A stretch of DNA of 64,000 nucleotides from contig CAMAWR010000001.1 in the NCBI GenBank assembly GCA_945862045.1, positions 1 to 64,000 on the forward strand, read 5' to 3'. Shown in pieces: positions 20,674 through 30,907 of the stretch (position 1 is the stretch's first letter; each line of letters opens with the position of its first letter). This DNA is from Bifidobacterium breve (GTDB lineage: Bacteria; Actinomycetota; Acidimicrobiia; Acidimicrobiales; Ilumatobacteraceae). Under the pieces are notes generated by a model. The model was not told the DNA's origin. It was given only the letters and a program-made list of their open reading frames with translations, and made no database searches. The position numbers were made by a program, and so were the translations under genes.

Positions 20674-20904
20674 TCAGCCAGCGAGCTGGCTAGGGAGCAC
20701 CACACGGAAACGGTTGCGACGGTCTTCCAACCGCCAACCGCTCGGCGGGGCAAAACGCTGACCGTGACGCTCGCACAAGTCGTAGGCGTGCGGATCGGTG
20801 GTGGCCGCAAGATCGTCGATCCACACGGTTGCCGTGGCGTAGTTATAGGAGAGTGTCATAGTTGAAGTGTCGTTGCAACATGCACGCGAACAATGACGAC
20901 GCAT
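20674..20904 (-). CDS. DUF3499 family small zinc-ribbon-like protein
   Basis: 76 residues: MRRHCSRACCNDTSTMTLSY at the start, then YATATVWIDDLA and the signature PHAYDLCERHGQRFAPPSGW. The Cys/His pairs (CSRACC, CERH) probably bind zinc. DUF3499 is restricted to actinobacteria and, from memory, sits next to the mannose-activation gene (manB) and whiB2 in mycobacteria; here it heads a minus-strand run that includes phosphomannomutase. ATG 20904 is supported by the family N-terminus; the open frame to 21099 runs into ftsH. Function is unknown. Confidence 0.88.
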   Translation of the reverse strand: MRRHCSRACCNDTSTMTLSYNYATATVWIDDLAATTDPHAYDLCERHGQRFAPPSGWRLEDRRNRFRVVLPSQLAG

Positions 20905-20975
20905 GTGACCAAAGTACCGATTTATCCGACAGGGTCGGTGGATGCCCCCTGCAAGCACAGCCTTAGCATGACCAC

Positions 20976-22925
20976 ATGGCGAATCTTCCACCACCGCCCC
21001 CACCACCACCGTCGCGCCGCCCGAAATTTTCCCGCGAGCGCTTCCGCTCGTCGCGTGATGGCGACAAACCAGGCATGCCCCGCTGGGTCGTGTGGGCACT
21101 CGTAGCGGTTGCCGCGGTGCTACTCATCGGCCCACGCCTCGTACCGACTCCCGAGCAAACACGTCTTACCTACACCGAATTTCTCGAGTTGGTCGGACGC
21201 GGCGACGTGCGCGAAGTAACGATCAACAATTTGAACAACCAAATCTCGGGCAAGTTGGCCGACTCGCGCGAATTCGTCACCACGGGCGCCAACACATTGT
21301 CTGACGCCGACGAGCAGCTGCTCAAGTCAAAGGGTGTCGATTACGACTTCGCCACGCCGCAGGGCAACTTCTTCACCAACCTGCTGCCGATTCTGTTGCC
21401 ATTCTTTTTAATCATGGGCTTTTTCATCTGGATGCAACGTCGCGCCATGGGTCAGGCCGGAAACATCATGTCGATTGGTCGCAGCCGTGCCAAGCCGTAC
21501 CAAGCCGACAAACCGTCCACCACGTTCGCCGACATTGCCGGCTACGAGGGTGTCAAACAGGAAATTCGTGAGGTGGTCGACTTTTTGCGGATGCCCGATC
21601 GGTTCAAAGAAATTGGGGCACGTGTTCCAAAGGGTGTCCTGCTCGTTGGGCCCCCAGGCACCGGAAAGACTTTGTTCGCCCGTGCTGTAGCCGGTGAGGC
21701 CGGTGTCGGGTTCCTCTCGGTGACGGGTTCGGACTTCATGGAGATGTTCGTCGGGGTCGGTGCATCGCGTGTGCGCGATCTGTTCCAACAGGCGCGCAAA
21801 ATGGGTCGCGCCATCATTTTCATCGATGAGCTTGATTCGATCGGTCGCAAGCGAGGCGCTGGTCTTGGTGGCGGTCACGACGAACGCGAACAGACGCTCA
21901 ACCAAATGTTGTCGGAGATGGACGGTTTCGAGTCGTCGGAGGGCGTCGTGGTTTTGGCCGCCACCAACCGTCCCGACATTCTTGATGCGGCGTTGTTACG
22001 CCCAGGTCGCTTTGACCGACAAATCATCGTGCCACTTCCCGAAGCCGAAGAGCGCCATGCAATCCTGAAGGTGCACTCGGCTGGCAAGCGCATGGGTGCC
22101 GACGTTGACTTGGAGACGATGTCGAAGGCGACACCTGGCATGAGTGGTGCCGACCTCGCCAACCTCGTCAATGAGGCTGCCCTCATCGCCGTGCGGCGCA
22201 ACTCAACGGAAATCGAGCGGATCGACTTCGAGAACGCCCGCGATCGCGTCGTGATGGGTGCGCGCCGCGAAAGTTTGGCACTCAACGCCGAAGAAAAACG
22301 TGCCGTTGCCTTCCACGAAGGCGGGCACGCAGTGTTGTCAACCGTGTTGCCGAACAGCGACCCACTCCACAAAGTCACCATCTTGCCGCGCGGTATGGCA
22401 CTCGGTGTCACATGGAGCCTGCCCGAGGAACGACATACGTATTCCCGCGAATATTTCCTCGACATGATCTGCAAAGCGATGGGCGGCCGAGTGGCCGAGT
22501 CAATCGTGTTCGGCAGCTTGAACAGCGGTGCGGCCAATGACCTTGAGCAAGCCACCTCGATTGCGCGGCGCATGGTGCGTGAGTGGGGCATGAGCGATGC
22601 CGTCGGCCCCATGGCATGGTCTGGACAACAGCAGGTATTCCTCGGCGAAGATCTCATGACGTCTGGGCGTGAATACAGCGACGAAACAGCAAGGAAGATC
22701 GACGATGAAATTGCCCGAATTCTGCGCGAACAAGAAGAGCGGGCACGAGTCACCCTGTTGAAGCACCGTCGCGGTTTGGATCTCGTCGCTGAAGCGTTGC
22801 TCGAGCACGAAACCGTCGATGGCCCCACCGTTGCACGACTTATTCAGCAGGCCCTTGGCGCACCACAAATTCATGAAAAGGTGCCCGAGAAGCAACCCGA
22901 CAAGGTAGACCCAGAGCGCGACTAA
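20976..22925 (+). CDS. ftsH: ATP-dependent membrane zinc metalloprotease FtsH
   Basis: Degrades misfolded or regulatory membrane and cytosolic proteins. In 649 residues: a poly-proline N-terminus, TM1 (about 36-53), an extracytoplasmic domain, TM2 (about 134-153), an AAA+ domain with Walker A GPPGTGKT (225-232), Walker B IIFIDELD (280-287) and SRH region [20 protein letters not shown] (331-350), then the zinc protease motif HEGGH at 447-451 with the distal Asp in [10 protein letters not shown]. The acidic tail ends [15 protein letters not shown]. The start is divergent from DUF3499 with a 71-base gap containing the dyad CCGAC-AGG-GTCGG (20926-20938). The eight prolines directly after the start are unusual for FtsH. 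Confidence 0.96.
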   Translation: MANLPPPPPPPPSRRPKFSRERFRSSRDGDKPGMPRWVVWALVAVAAVLLIGPRLVPTPEQTRLTYTEFLELVGRGDVREVTINNLNNQISGKLADSREFVTTGANTLSDADEQLLKSKGVDYDFATPQGNFFTNLLPILLPFFLIMGFFIWMQRRAMGQAGNIMSIGRSRAKPYQADKPSTTFADIAGYEGVKQEIREVVDFLRMPDRFKEIGARVPKGVLLVGPPGTGKTLFARAVAGEAGVGFLSVTGSDFMEMFVGVGASRVRDLFQQARKMGRAIIFIDELDSIGRKRGAGLGGGHDEREQTLNQMLSEMDGFESSEGVVVLAATNRPDILDAALLRPGRFDRQIIVPLPEAEERHAILKVHSAGKRMGADVDLETMSKATPGMSGADLANLVNEAALIAVRRNSTEIERIDFENARDRVVMGARRESLALNAEEKRAVAFHEGGHAVLSTVLPNSDPLHKVTILPRGMALGVTWSLPEERHTYSREYFLDMICKAMGGRVAESIVFGSLNSGAANDLEQATSIARRMVREWGMSDAVGPMAWSGQQQVFLGEDLMTSGREYSDETARKIDDEIARILREQEERARVTLLKHRRGLDLVAEALLEHETVDGPTVARLIQQALGAPQIHEKVPEKQPDKVDPERD

Positions 22926-22928
22926 GCC

Positions 22929-23423
22929 TCAAACGGTCGGGGCGGTGCACTCGCCCTGTGGTAACTGGGGATCTCGACACCGGGCCATCGCCGCCCACAA
23001 ATCGGTCGCGCTCAACGGGCCGAGATGGCCGAACTGCACGACGCCACGCGAGTCGGCGATCACCAAAGTCGGCACTGCATCGATGCGATAGCGATCGTGG
23101 AGTGCACGATGGCTTGCGAACTCAACTTCTTGCACCGCAACATCCCGACTCGCCAAGACCCCTGCCTTGCGCGCAATATCGGCACACGTATCACACGTCG
23201 CGGACGTGAACGCCACGACGAGCCACGGTGTGGCCGCCTGGTCAAAATCGGTGCGATTGAGTTGTGCCGGAACTGCGCCGCGCGGTTGGGTCGGGGTGGC
23301 TGGCGCGCGCCGCCGTCGCCAGGCAATGGCGGCAGCAACTGCAACGACGGCACCGATTCCCAAGATGCGCAACGCCAGGTCGGCCACGGTGCTGAGTCCG
23401 ACGATCACTTCCAGCATGCTCAC
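22929..23423 (-). CDS. Membrane-anchored thioredoxin-like protein
   Basis: 164 residues: an N-terminal TM helix (about 16-34), an RRRR stop-transfer and Pro-rich linker, then a thioredoxin fold with the redox motif CDTC (in FTSATCDTCADIARKAG) and cis-proline DAVPTLVIADSRG. A further Cys pair near the C-terminus may be accessory. The GTG at 23423 overlaps the DUF5719 stop (GTGA); ATG 23417 is an alternative two codons in. The basic cluster after the helix makes orientation ambiguous. It may handle disulfides of the neighbouring exported DUF5719 protein, which has cysteines in STWFCPG and TTCASSPAGTWF. It converges on ftsH with a 3-base gap. Confidence 0.8.
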   Translation of the reverse strand: MSMLEVIVGLSTVADLALRILGIGAVVAVAAAIAWRRRRAPATPTQPRGAVPAQLNRTDFDQAATPWLVVAFTSATCDTCADIARKAGVLASRDVAVQEVEFASHRALHDRYRIDAVPTLVIADSRGVVQFGHLGPLSATDLWAAMARCRDPQLPQGECTAPTV

Positions 23424-24913
23424 TGCCCCTCTGCAGGTTGTGCATCTGTCGTGGTCATGATGAGGAGTGGGGCGGCACCGCTGATCGGTTGCTTGTTGCC
23501 ACGCGAGGTACGTCGAGTTACGACGATTGGTTCATTTGCCACGACTGACACCGCCGCTGAAGCCGACTCCGCACCGAGCGGCACGCTCGTGCTCGCACCA
23601 GGAGCCAGTGACACCTCTTCGTAACCAGCGACCGCCACGTCACCGGCGGGGCCCAGATAAACGACGCGAATTGTGGCGGGCAGCGAACCGGGGTTGAAAA
23701 TGCGGAGTGCGTCACTCAGACCGAGGGCCACGCCCGATGGTGCAATCCAGGCGCGCGACGGTGCTGGCGCACCGAGCACCACTGCACTGGCGGTGGATTT
23801 GTTTTCTTGTCGGGTGGTGACCCGCTCGATGACGACGGCCTCACCGAAGCTGGAGGTGGAGGTTGTCGCTGAGATGATTGCCGAGTAACGACCAGCGGGC
23901 AGGGCGGGCAAACTCGATGGCGCGAACTTCGTGACGCGTCTGGCTGGCGCGGTGACCGTCACAGGATCGATGGCGACACCATTGTCGTCAGCGATGATAA
24001 AGGTGAGTTGTTGATCGTTCGCCGCAGGGTTGTAGATCACGAACTCTTCGGTGACATTCGGCGACTTATCACCGTCGGCAAAGTACCACCGGTCGCTCGT
24101 TCCTGACGCTGCGAGTGACATCGTGTAACCCAGTCGACCTTGACCGAGATAGTGCTGCGATCGCCCGACGATGACGCGTCCTACCGAGGCCCGCACCGAC
24201 ACCGCAACAACGGCTTCATTGCGCGCATCAAGGCCGGCCATGTCAAAGACTCGCACCGACTCGGGTGGAATCACCACGCCCTTAAGCGATTGCGGATTGC
24301 GCTCGCCGAGCGCTGTTACGAATGAAACATCGAGGATCGCCGAGTCGAGTGACGGGTTGGTGACGACGACCTGTTCGATGCTGTCGGCACCCGTGAAACC
24401 ATCGGCCAGAAACCACGTACCAGCTGGCGACGAGGCGCAAGTGGTCACCGCATCACCAGCGCGGTGCGACGTTCGCTGTTCAACGGCAAGTGCCGCACCG
24501 TGCGACTCGACGAGGGTCGCAACGAAAGGTGATCGTGCACCGGCGAGTGCGTCGACCGTGAGTGTCGAGCGGGCAGGTACGGCAAATCGCTGGGCGCGGG
24601 CTGGGCCATCCACGACGAAGCGGGTGATGGTGCCACCGATAGGTGTTTCGCCGGAGTTCGAAATGACGAGCGAGCCACTGATCTTGTCATCATTGCCGAT
24701 CACACCGGGACAAAACCATGTCGACGCTTTGGCGTTCGGATGGAATTCGGGCGCCGCAGCCCGCACACTGGAAGTCGACGGCGAAGTATCCAGCGCCCGG
24801 CGGTCAAGTGCGACCAGACCCGCCACGGTGCAGGCGGCAACCGCTACTACGACGAGTTGTCGGGTGCGACCAACCATGCGACGAGTGAACGACACCCTGC
24901 GACGTTCGCTCAT
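23420..24913 (-). CDS. Exported DUF5719 family protein
   Basis: A 497-residue protein with a signal-anchor or signal peptide (TRRMVGRTRQLVVVAVAACTVAGLVAL, about 11-36) and a long beta-rich extracellular region of repeated Ig/fibronectin-like segments; phrases such as TWFLADGFTGADSIEQVVVTNP and RWYFADGDKSPNVTEEFVIYNP recur at about 170 and 275. This repeated W-F-A-D-G...NP pattern defines DUF5719. In actinobacteria it is linked to large GT2 glycosyltransferases, as here: its ATG overlaps the GT2 stop codon as TAATG. Likely an envelope protein working with the GT2/GT-C machinery; molecular role unknown. Confidence 0.82.
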   Translation of the reverse strand: MSERRRVSFTRRMVGRTRQLVVVAVAACTVAGLVALDRRALDTSPSTSSVRAAAPEFHPNAKASTWFCPGVIGNDDKISGSLVISNSGETPIGGTITRFVVDGPARAQRFAVPARSTLTVDALAGARSPFVATLVESHGAALAVEQRTSHRAGDAVTTCASSPAGTWFLADGFTGADSIEQVVVTNPSLDSAILDVSFVTALGERNPQSLKGVVIPPESVRVFDMAGLDARNEAVVAVSVRASVGRVIVGRSQHYLGQGRLGYTMSLAASGTSDRWYFADGDKSPNVTEEFVIYNPAANDQQLTFIIADDNGVAIDPVTVTAPARRVTKFAPSSLPALPAGRYSAIISATTSTSSFGEAVVIERVTTRQENKSTASAVVLGAPAPSRAWIAPSGVALGLSDALRIFNPGSLPATIRVVYLGPAGDVAVAGYEEVSLAPGASTSVPLGAESASAAVSVVANEPIVVTRRTSRGNKQPISGAAPLLIMTTTDAQPAEGQ

Positions 24914-27900
24914 TACACCACCACCCTGTGCTCGTCATCGCCACGTAATGAAACTTCAACCACCTCACGCGCGGCACGCACCCGCCCACGGAAACGACTC
25001 GGGTTGAACGCAATCGCCAACACGGTGCACCACATCATTAGCTGAAGAACGATCAGTAGGCGAATTGCGAGCGATGCCCGCAGACGAATCTCGGCAACGC
25101 CAGCCACTGGTGCATCAAATGCGGTTGTCACACCGAACGCGGCTCGCGGCGCAACACGAGCGCCGTCGACACTCATCGTCCAACCTTGCGAAAACGGTAC
25201 GGCCAGATGCACGGTGCCGGAGAGCGACTCACCGGTCACACGTCGATCCGGGGCGAAACCTGAGGTGAACGTGGCGCGTGCGCGAAGTGCCTCAGCCAAC
25301 AGATTTGCCTCGAGTGCTTGGCGACTGGCGACCGATGCTCGTTCATCAAGCACGCTGGCGAGCGGCAGGGCTGCCATGTTTTCAAAGATGACAAGGTCGG
25401 TCGCGGTATAGACACGACGTAAATCGAGTTGGTCGGCGAGCCGCTCAACCGCCACATCACCCACTGCCCCACCCGATGGAACCCGTCGCGCGTGCAGTGT
25501 TGCATCGCGCAGTGGCACGACCACGAACCGCACCGCGAGTGGCGCCAACAAGCGACCTGCACGCAACGATTCGCCCGTGAGCAGCACATCAACGGCCCGC
25601 TCAAGCGACACCGACATCGCAGTTGGCGACATGGGCAGCAGGTCGACACCCAGCGGGCCGCCATCGTGCACGATGCCATAGGCGGTGCGTTCATCATCTG
25701 CCATCGCCACCGACACGGGCAGCAACCGTGAATCACCGATGTACAACACTGCATAATCACCAGCCGCATCATCGGGCAACTGGGTGACGAGTTGACTCAA
25801 GGTCGCATTCGGCTGGAGCCAACGACCATCTACCGCCACCAGCACACTCGGGATGATCGCAGCAACCATTGCCGTCACCGACGACGCCGTCACCAATTGT
25901 CGCCACGTGAACGTGTGTTGGCGGCCCTCGACGAATGATGAAAATGCGGCCGTTGCTGAAATGCACACACCAAGTGCGGTGAGGCTGCCAAGCATTAGCG
26001 GTTCGGGAAGCGCGACCCGAAGCACATCGTGTTCCGCCGAGAGACGCAGTGCCGTTGGGACCGCAACCAACAAAAAAGCACGCGTCGTCCAACCGGCACG
26101 TGACCCACGCTTGATGAACAACATGATCACCACCGGTACGTACGCCGCGACGAGCATGTAACGCCACACGACATTGTCGACCCCGAATGACAAGACATCA
26201 ATCAGGGATGCACCCGTGTTGGGTGAGCCCACCCCCACGAGAGCCGACCACCAGTCAGACCCGATGAAGCGCACCGACCAAGGAATGTGGAGCACCATCG
26301 TGGCGAGCATCGCTGCAGCAAGTGACGCAAGCGGCCAAGCCGAAGCGCGCCAGGGCGTGGACGTCAGGACGGATGCTGCGAGCAACACCACCATGAGCAG
26401 AAGTACGACGATCAGCACCGTTGGACTGAACGCAGTCGCCGCAGCGACGAGCAACAACAGCGATGCCACCAATTGTGAGCGTCGGCCACCGGTCGGACGT
26501 ACTGAAGTTTCCCGCAGTGTGTCTGCATCGTCACGGCCGAGCCCGGCAATGCGACGCGCAAAGTCGAGGATCCACGGCGCCAGGGCCCACAAGATGAGCG
26601 CGTCTCGACGACCATCGCGAGCCGCCAAGATGCCCACGGGAAACGCCGCATAGGTGACTGCCCCGAACATGCGCACCTGCGCCGAGCCGAGCACACCGCT
26701 CAGGCGCCACGCACCGATTGGTCCGATCACGAGCGACCCGATGACGAGCGCCGTGAGCAACCCAGCCCAGGCCCCGAACCACACGACACCTGCCGCCGCC
26801 ATCACCGCGATGAACGTTGGTGCAGCACTCGGTGCACCGAACCATCCGGGCGACCACCCTGCCAAGTAGGCACGGGCAAGATCAAACGCGCTGATCTCGC
26901 CGGCGGCCAGTGGGACGAACTGTCCGACACTGCTCACACCGTCAAAGATCAAACCACGTCCACCGATCAGCACCACGGCCAACGAGGCGAGCCCAACGAG
27001 TGCCACACCACGCGAAGTTGGAGTCGCAGTCTGACCAATCACCGGAATTTCAGAGGTGTACTGCTCACGCAATGCGCGGCGGTGGCGGGCGTAGGCGGCG
27101 AGCCTGGCACTTGAGCGCAGTTGCAAACTCGTGACTTCGCTTCCGCGAACACGACGCAGCGGTCGCAGCAGACGACGGCGCGACACGATCGCTGGTGCGT
27201 CAACGACGAGTGCGCCGACTGCGCGCAGGCCAGCGAAACCGCGTCGCTGCTGTCCATTGAAGAGACCAAGCGTCGCATCGATCAATGCCTGCGTCAGGAG
27301 GCGCACGATGAGCAACGGCACTTGGGCAAGGGGGGCGCAAGACACCACGGTGCGCACCCGAGTGCGCTCGGCTTGCGCAGCTGCACCAATCAACGTTGCA
27401 CGTGTGTCGAATGCACCACGGTGTCGCACCACGGCCGCCGGGTTCACCACCACGCGCGCACCAAGCATGTGCAGACGCCAACACACATCCCGCTCTTCTC
27501 CGAGGAATGGAATCTGTGCTGCGAAGCCGCCGACTTCCCGAAAAATGTCGTTGCGCACCAACATGCAGGCCGAGGGCAAGGCAAACGTGTCACGCACTGC
27601 GTCGTGTTGTTCTTGGTCGCGCTCCCCCGGGTCAACGACGTCGACGAGTCGTCCGGTGCGGTCGGCATCGAACCCCACATGCTGCAGCACGCTCGGGGCG
27701 TCCCATTCGACCAATTTCGGGCCGACCATGGCGGCGTTCGAACGAAAAGCTTCATCAACGAGTAGCGAGACTGCATCTGGCCGCAACGCCACATCGTCAT
27801 GCAAAAACAGCAGGAAGCCGTCGCGGCCATCCACGACGGAGGTCACCTGATTGGCCACGGGACCAAAGCCAGGGTTGCCCTCCACATGACGGACCAATGC

Positions 27901-28137
27901 CGCCGGCAGAATCTCGCGAATTTCGTCGTGGGTGGAGGCAGGGGTGGTGCTGGTGAGGAAGGCAACCAACCGCACATCGGGATAGTCCTGGGCAGCCAGG
28001 CTGGCGAGGGTCTCGGCAAACCACGCGCCAGGTTCATGGACGACCATGACCGCCACCACTGGCGGAGCGGCGTCAGGTTGGCGCTCCACAGTAGGGGTCG
28101 TCACGACCTCCCAACCTACCGATGACCAATGCCACAT
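24913..28137 (-). CDS. Large membrane GT2 glycosyltransferase fusion
   Basis: About 1074 residues. The N-terminal third is a GT-A family 2 glycosyltransferase: VVAVMVVHEPGAWFAETLASL (nucleotide-binding start), FLFLHDDVALRPDAV (the DD metal/UDP-sugar motif), and GEERDVCWRLHMLGARVV (the ED-x-W-R acceptor/catalytic region). The remainder holds about ten or more TM helices and an extracytoplasmic domain ending with a TM near the C-terminus. The architecture resembles actinobacterial GT2 proteins involved in cell-envelope polysaccharide assembly, typically next to DUF5719. Start: ATG 28137 is used, but it has no Shine-Dalgarno; GTG 28104 preceded by GGGAGG is a credible shorter start. The sugar donor is unknown. 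Confidence 0.83.
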   Translation of the reverse strand: MWHWSSVGWEVVTTPTVERQPDAAPPVVAVMVVHEPGAWFAETLASLAAQDYPDVRLVAFLTSTTPASTHDEIREILPAALVRHVEGNPGFGPVANQVTSVVDGRDGFLLFLHDDVALRPDAVSLLVDEAFRSNAAMVGPKLVEWDAPSVLQHVGFDADRTGRLVDVVDPGERDQEQHDAVRDTFALPSACMLVRNDIFREVGGFAAQIPFLGEERDVCWRLHMLGARVVVNPAAVVRHRGAFDTRATLIGAAAQAERTRVRTVVSCAPLAQVPLLIVRLLTQALIDATLGLFNGQQRRGFAGLRAVGALVVDAPAIVSRRRLLRPLRRVRGSEVTSLQLRSSARLAAYARHRRALREQYTSEIPVIGQTATPTSRGVALVGLASLAVVLIGGRGLIFDGVSSVGQFVPLAAGEISAFDLARAYLAGWSPGWFGAPSAAPTFIAVMAAAGVVWFGAWAGLLTALVIGSLVIGPIGAWRLSGVLGSAQVRMFGAVTYAAFPVGILAARDGRRDALILWALAPWILDFARRIAGLGRDDADTLRETSVRPTGGRRSQLVASLLLLVAAATAFSPTVLIVVLLLMVVLLAASVLTSTPWRASAWPLASLAAAMLATMVLHIPWSVRFIGSDWWSALVGVGSPNTGASLIDVLSFGVDNVVWRYMLVAAYVPVVIMLFIKRGSRAGWTTRAFLLVAVPTALRLSAEHDVLRVALPEPLMLGSLTALGVCISATAAFSSFVEGRQHTFTWRQLVTASSVTAMVAAIIPSVLVAVDGRWLQPNATLSQLVTQLPDDAAGDYAVLYIGDSRLLPVSVAMADDERTAYGIVHDGGPLGVDLLPMSPTAMSVSLERAVDVLLTGESLRAGRLLAPLAVRFVVVPLRDATLHARRVPSGGAVGDVAVERLADQLDLRRVYTATDLVIFENMAALPLASVLDERASVASRQALEANLLAEALRARATFTSGFAPDRRVTGESLSGTVHLAVPFSQGWTMSVDGARVAPRAAFGVTTAFDAPVAGVAEIRLRASLAIRLLIVLQLMMWCTVLAIAFNPSRFRGRVRAAREVVEVSLRGDDEHRVVV

Positions 28138-28156
28138 ACATTCGTATGCGTTGTGC

Positions 28157-28185
28157 TTGCAAAAGTAAGCACCTGTGGTTACCGT
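28157..28185 (+). promoter_or_regulatory. Candidate promoter for the small ORF at 28229
   Basis: TTGCAA (28157-28162) and TACCGT (28180-28185) are separated by exactly 17 bases, a good match to the housekeeping sigma consensus. It lies in the divergent gap between the GT2 gene and the 108-aa protein, whose ATG with AAGGAG follows about 40 bases downstream. Confidence 0.45.
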
Positions 28186-28228
28186 TGGAGATGGGTCAGC
28201 CGACCCGACTAAAGCCAAGGAGCCATTC

Positions 28229-28555
28229 ATGCCCGCCTTCAAGATTTCCAACCCACTTAAAGCACTTGATTTGACATCGCTCGACCTGCGTCAACTCAAC
28301 CTGCGCGGTGCCGTCGCCCCAGCAGCAAAAGTTCTTCGCGACTCGGCGTACGTCGTCGTCGGTGTTGGTGTGATCGCGGCGCAGCGGGTCAACGCACGTC
28401 GCTACGACCTGCAACAGCGTCTCAACGACGTGCTGCCAGGTGTGCGCAACGAAGCCCAGGCAACGGCTCAGCGCGTGTTTGATGAAGCAGGCGACAAGGT
28501 GCGCAGCGTTCTCACGCGCCGCAAGAACATCGCCACCTCAGATTCCAACGCGTAA
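28229..28555 (+). CDS. Small helical protein of unknown function (phasin/HbhA-like composition)
   Basis: 108 residues. AAGGAG (28217-28222) supports ATG 28229. The N-terminus is a run of leucine-spaced segments (LKALDLTSLDLRQLNLRGAV), then a weakly hydrophobic VLRDSAYVVVGVGVIAAQRV and an amphipathic helical region rich in Ala/Arg/Gln (RYDLQQRLNDVLPGVRNEAQATAQ, about 62-85), ending in basic residues. This composition resembles phasin- or heparin-binding-haemagglutinin-like proteins of actinobacteria, but I see no diagnostic motif. It is monocistronic: its own promoter candidate is upstream and a strong hairpin terminator (28572-28602) directly downstream. Confidence 0.75.
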   Translation: MPAFKISNPLKALDLTSLDLRQLNLRGAVAPAAKVLRDSAYVVVGVGVIAAQRVNARRYDLQQRLNDVLPGVRNEAQATAQRVFDEAGDKVRSVLTRRKNIATSDSNA

Positions 28556-28571
28556 CGCAACCCCGTTTTCC

Positions 28572-28602
28572 AGCGAGCCGAGGTGAGTAGCCTCGGCTCG
28601 CT
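28572..28602 (+). terminator. Rho-independent-type hairpin after the 108-aa ORF
   Basis: AGCGAGCCGAGG (28572-28583) and CCTCGGCTCGCT (28591-28602) are perfect 12-bp complements around a 7-base loop. The hairpin is followed by TTGCTGTTTGTG, a weak T tract. It separates the small ORF from the flippase gene, whose ATG is 71 bases further on. Confidence 0.85.
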
Positions 28603-28673
28603 TGCTGTTTGTGACCAGATCTTCCACTGATGGTGGTGCGCTAGGCCCGCTCTCTCCCGTGCCAGCCCAGGGC

Positions 28674-29930
28674 ATGCGTTCGGCATTGCCGTCGGGAAGT
28701 TTGACGATCGGCACCGGACTGTTGGTCGGTGGCATTTCGATCTATGTGTTTTTTCGCCTCGGCCAGGAAGCCCTCGGCCAGGATGGCTTCAAGCCCATCG
28801 TCTCGTTGTGGTTCGTGATGTTTGCACTCGTGCCCGGCTTCTTCTTGCCGCTTGAACAAGAGGTCAGTCGCGCCGTTGCGCAGCGTCGTGCCCTCGGCGA
28901 TGGAGTGCGTCCGGTCGTGCGCAAAGTAGCACCAGTCGCAGCAGCCATCACCGTGTTGCTTGTCGTCGCGGTCACGCTTGCCCGCACCCGCCTGACCAAT
29001 GACCTGTTCGAAGGATCAGCGATTGTCACGCTGGCACTCGTCATCGCTTTGATCGGCTACGCACCTTTCCACATTGCCCGAGGAATTTGCTCAGGCATGG
29101 GGCACTTTCGCCTCTACAGCACGATGATCGCCTTGGACGGTTTGCTACGCGTCATCATGTGTGCCGGCTTTCTGCTGGTCGGACTAGACCGAGTCGGACC
29201 ATATGCGTTGATGGTGGCGGTGGTTCCGCTCGTGATTGCCGCCAGCGCATTCGGTTCGGGTCGCTTGCGCACGACGCCCGGTTCGGCCACTTCATGGAGT
29301 GAACTTGCCCCAAATCTCGGCTGGTTGCTGCTCGGCACGTTGTGTGCGGGGGCACTCATCAACGCCGGACCACTCACCGTCGACCTGCTCGGCGACGGCA
29401 CCGCTCCAGAAGTCGTGACGCGCTTCGGTAACGCAGTGCTGTTGGCACGTGTGCCACTGTTTTTATTCCAAGCCGTACAAGCCGCAATGCTCCCCCGCCT
29501 GACACAGCTGGTCACGCTCGGTAACGCAGCGGCATTTCGCGATGTGATGCGACGACTCTTCGTGCTCGTCGGCGGCGTAGGCCTGATTGGTGTGGTTGGT
29601 GCATTCATCGCCGGGCCATGGGCACTCGAACTTGTCTACGAGGGTGGCATCGACCGCCGCACGATCACCTTGCTCGCTTTATCAAGTGCGATTTATATGT
29701 TGGCGCAGGCCTGTGCACAATCGGTGTTGTCGATGTCCGGACACGTTTTTGTGGCACTCGGCTGGGTGGCCAGTTTCATCACGTTCGTCACAACCGCCGT
29801 GTGGTCGAGTGACGACCTGTTTTTACGGGTGGAACTGGCGCTCATCGCCAGCGCGGTCGTGGCAGTGGCGATCTTTGCGTTCGGTTTGCGTGTCTACTTC
29901 GCGCGCTTGGTCTCTAGGTCGAGGTCGTGA
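28674..29930 (+). CDS. Polysaccharide flippase-like membrane protein (MOP/Wzx type)
   Basis: 418 residues with about 12 TM helices arranged as in Wzx/MurJ-like exporters: pairs of helices around charged loops, [16 protein letters not shown] after TM2, a central loop at about 200-215 and a second six-helix half ([36 protein letters not shown]). Likely flips a lipid-linked glycan across the membrane, fitting the surrounding glycosyltransferases and GDP-sugar enzymes. ATG 28674 begins the conserved part; the frame upstream is open only to a TTG inside the terminator. The motif set is not that of canonical MurJ. The 3' end overlaps the convergent gmd gene by 37 bases. Confidence 0.8.
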   Translation: MRSALPSGSLTIGTGLLVGGISIYVFFRLGQEALGQDGFKPIVSLWFVMFALVPGFFLPLEQEVSRAVAQRRALGDGVRPVVRKVAPVAAAITVLLVVAVTLARTRLTNDLFEGSAIVTLALVIALIGYAPFHIARGICSGMGHFRLYSTMIALDGLLRVIMCAGFLLVGLDRVGPYALMVAVVPLVIAASAFGSGRLRTTPGSATSWSELAPNLGWLLLGTLCAGALINAGPLTVDLLGDGTAPEVVTRFGNAVLLARVPLFLFQAVQAAMLPRLTQLVTLGNAAAFRDVMRRLFVLVGGVGLIGVVGAFIAGPWALELVYEGGIDRRTITLLALSSAIYMLAQACAQSVLSMSGHVFVALGWVASFITFVTTAVWSSDDLFLRVELALIASAVVAVAIFAFGLRVYFARLVSRSRS

Positions 29931-30877
29931 CGCACCATCATTTCAACGAGTGTCGGGAAGTCAACTTCGCGCTTCCAGCCGAGTTTCCGTTCGGCTTTTG
30001 ACGCATCCCCAACCAGCAGGTCCACTTCCGAAGGGCGGAAGTATTGCTGGTCGATACCCACGTATTTACGCCAATCCCCGAGACCCGCACACTCAAAGGC
30101 GAGTTGCAAGAATTCGGTGATTTCGTGGGCCTCGCCCGTCGCAACCACAAAATCCTCCGGCACGTCCTGCTGCACCATGAGCCACATGGCCTTGACATAG
30201 TCGCCGGCATAACCCCAGTCGCGCTTTGCCGCGAGATTGCCGAGCAACAATTTGTCTTGCAGACCAAGTTTGATGCGCGCCACCGAGTGGGTGATTTTGC
30301 GGGTGACGAACTCGTATCCACGCCGTGGGCCTTCGTGGTTGAAAAGAATGCCAGATGAAGCATGGAGCCCGTACGACTCGCGATAGTTCACCGTCATGTG
30401 GTGGCCAAACACCTTGGCCACGCCGTACGGCGAACGTGGATGGAACGCGGTCATTTCTGACTGCGGCACTTCGCGCACCTTGCCGTACATTTCCGACGAC
30501 GAGGCCTGATAAAAGCGAATCGGATTGTCTTTGGCGCCACCCACGAGTCGAATCGCCTCGAGCATGCGCAGGACACCGAGACCAGTCACGTTGGAGGTCA
30601 GCTCAGCCTGGTTGAATGACATCGCCACGAAAGAAATCGCGCCGAGGTTGTAGATCTCGTTGGGCTCGACGGTGCGTAAAGCACCGACCAAACTCGAAAA
30701 GTCGGTGAGGTCTCCGTACACCTGCTGCACGTACGGAAACTCCTCGGAGAGTGCGGCAATTTTCGGGTTGTTTTGACCCTTGATCAGACCGAACACTTCG
30801 TAGCCTTTGCCGTGCAGAAACTCGGCAAGGTGCTGGCCGTCTTGACCGGTGATACCAGTGATGAGGGCGCGTGGCAC
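29894..30877 (-). CDS. gmd: GDP-mannose 4,6-dehydratase
   Basis: Converts GDP-D-mannose to GDP-4-keto-6-deoxy-D-mannose. The 327-residue short-chain dehydrogenase has NAD(P)-binding [14 protein letters not shown] at residue 7 onward, the catalytic SSSEMYGKV and YGVAKVFGH (YxxxK), [16 protein letters not shown] and [15 protein letters not shown], all diagnostic of Gmd. Start is GTG 30877. With fcl (37810) it makes GDP-L-fucose; the mannose feed comes from phosphomannomutase (16014) and the guanylyltransferase (32619). It is divergent from cofD with only 30 bases between start codons, so the promoters must overlap. Confidence 0.95.
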   Translation of the reverse strand: MPRALITGITGQDGQHLAEFLHGKGYEVFGLIKGQNNPKIAALSEEFPYVQQVYGDLTDFSSLVGALRTVEPNEIYNLGAISFVAMSFNQAELTSNVTGLGVLRMLEAIRLVGGAKDNPIRFYQASSSEMYGKVREVPQSEMTAFHPRSPYGVAKVFGHHMTVNYRESYGLHASSGILFNHEGPRRGYEFVTRKITHSVARIKLGLQDKLLLGNLAAKRDWGYAGDYVKAMWLMVQQDVPEDFVVATGEAHEITEFLQLAFECAGLGDWRKYVGIDQQYFRPSEVDLLVGDASKAERKLGWKREVDFPTLVEMMVRHDLDLETKRAK

Positions 30878-30907
30878 TCAACTAAGGCTACTCATACGCT
30901 CAATGAC

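Noticed and set aside
28674-29930. MurJ lipid II flippase
   Set aside because: General MOP topology fits, but I do not see MurJ-specific charged motifs, and the setting is a glycan locus, so a generic Wzx-like call is safer.
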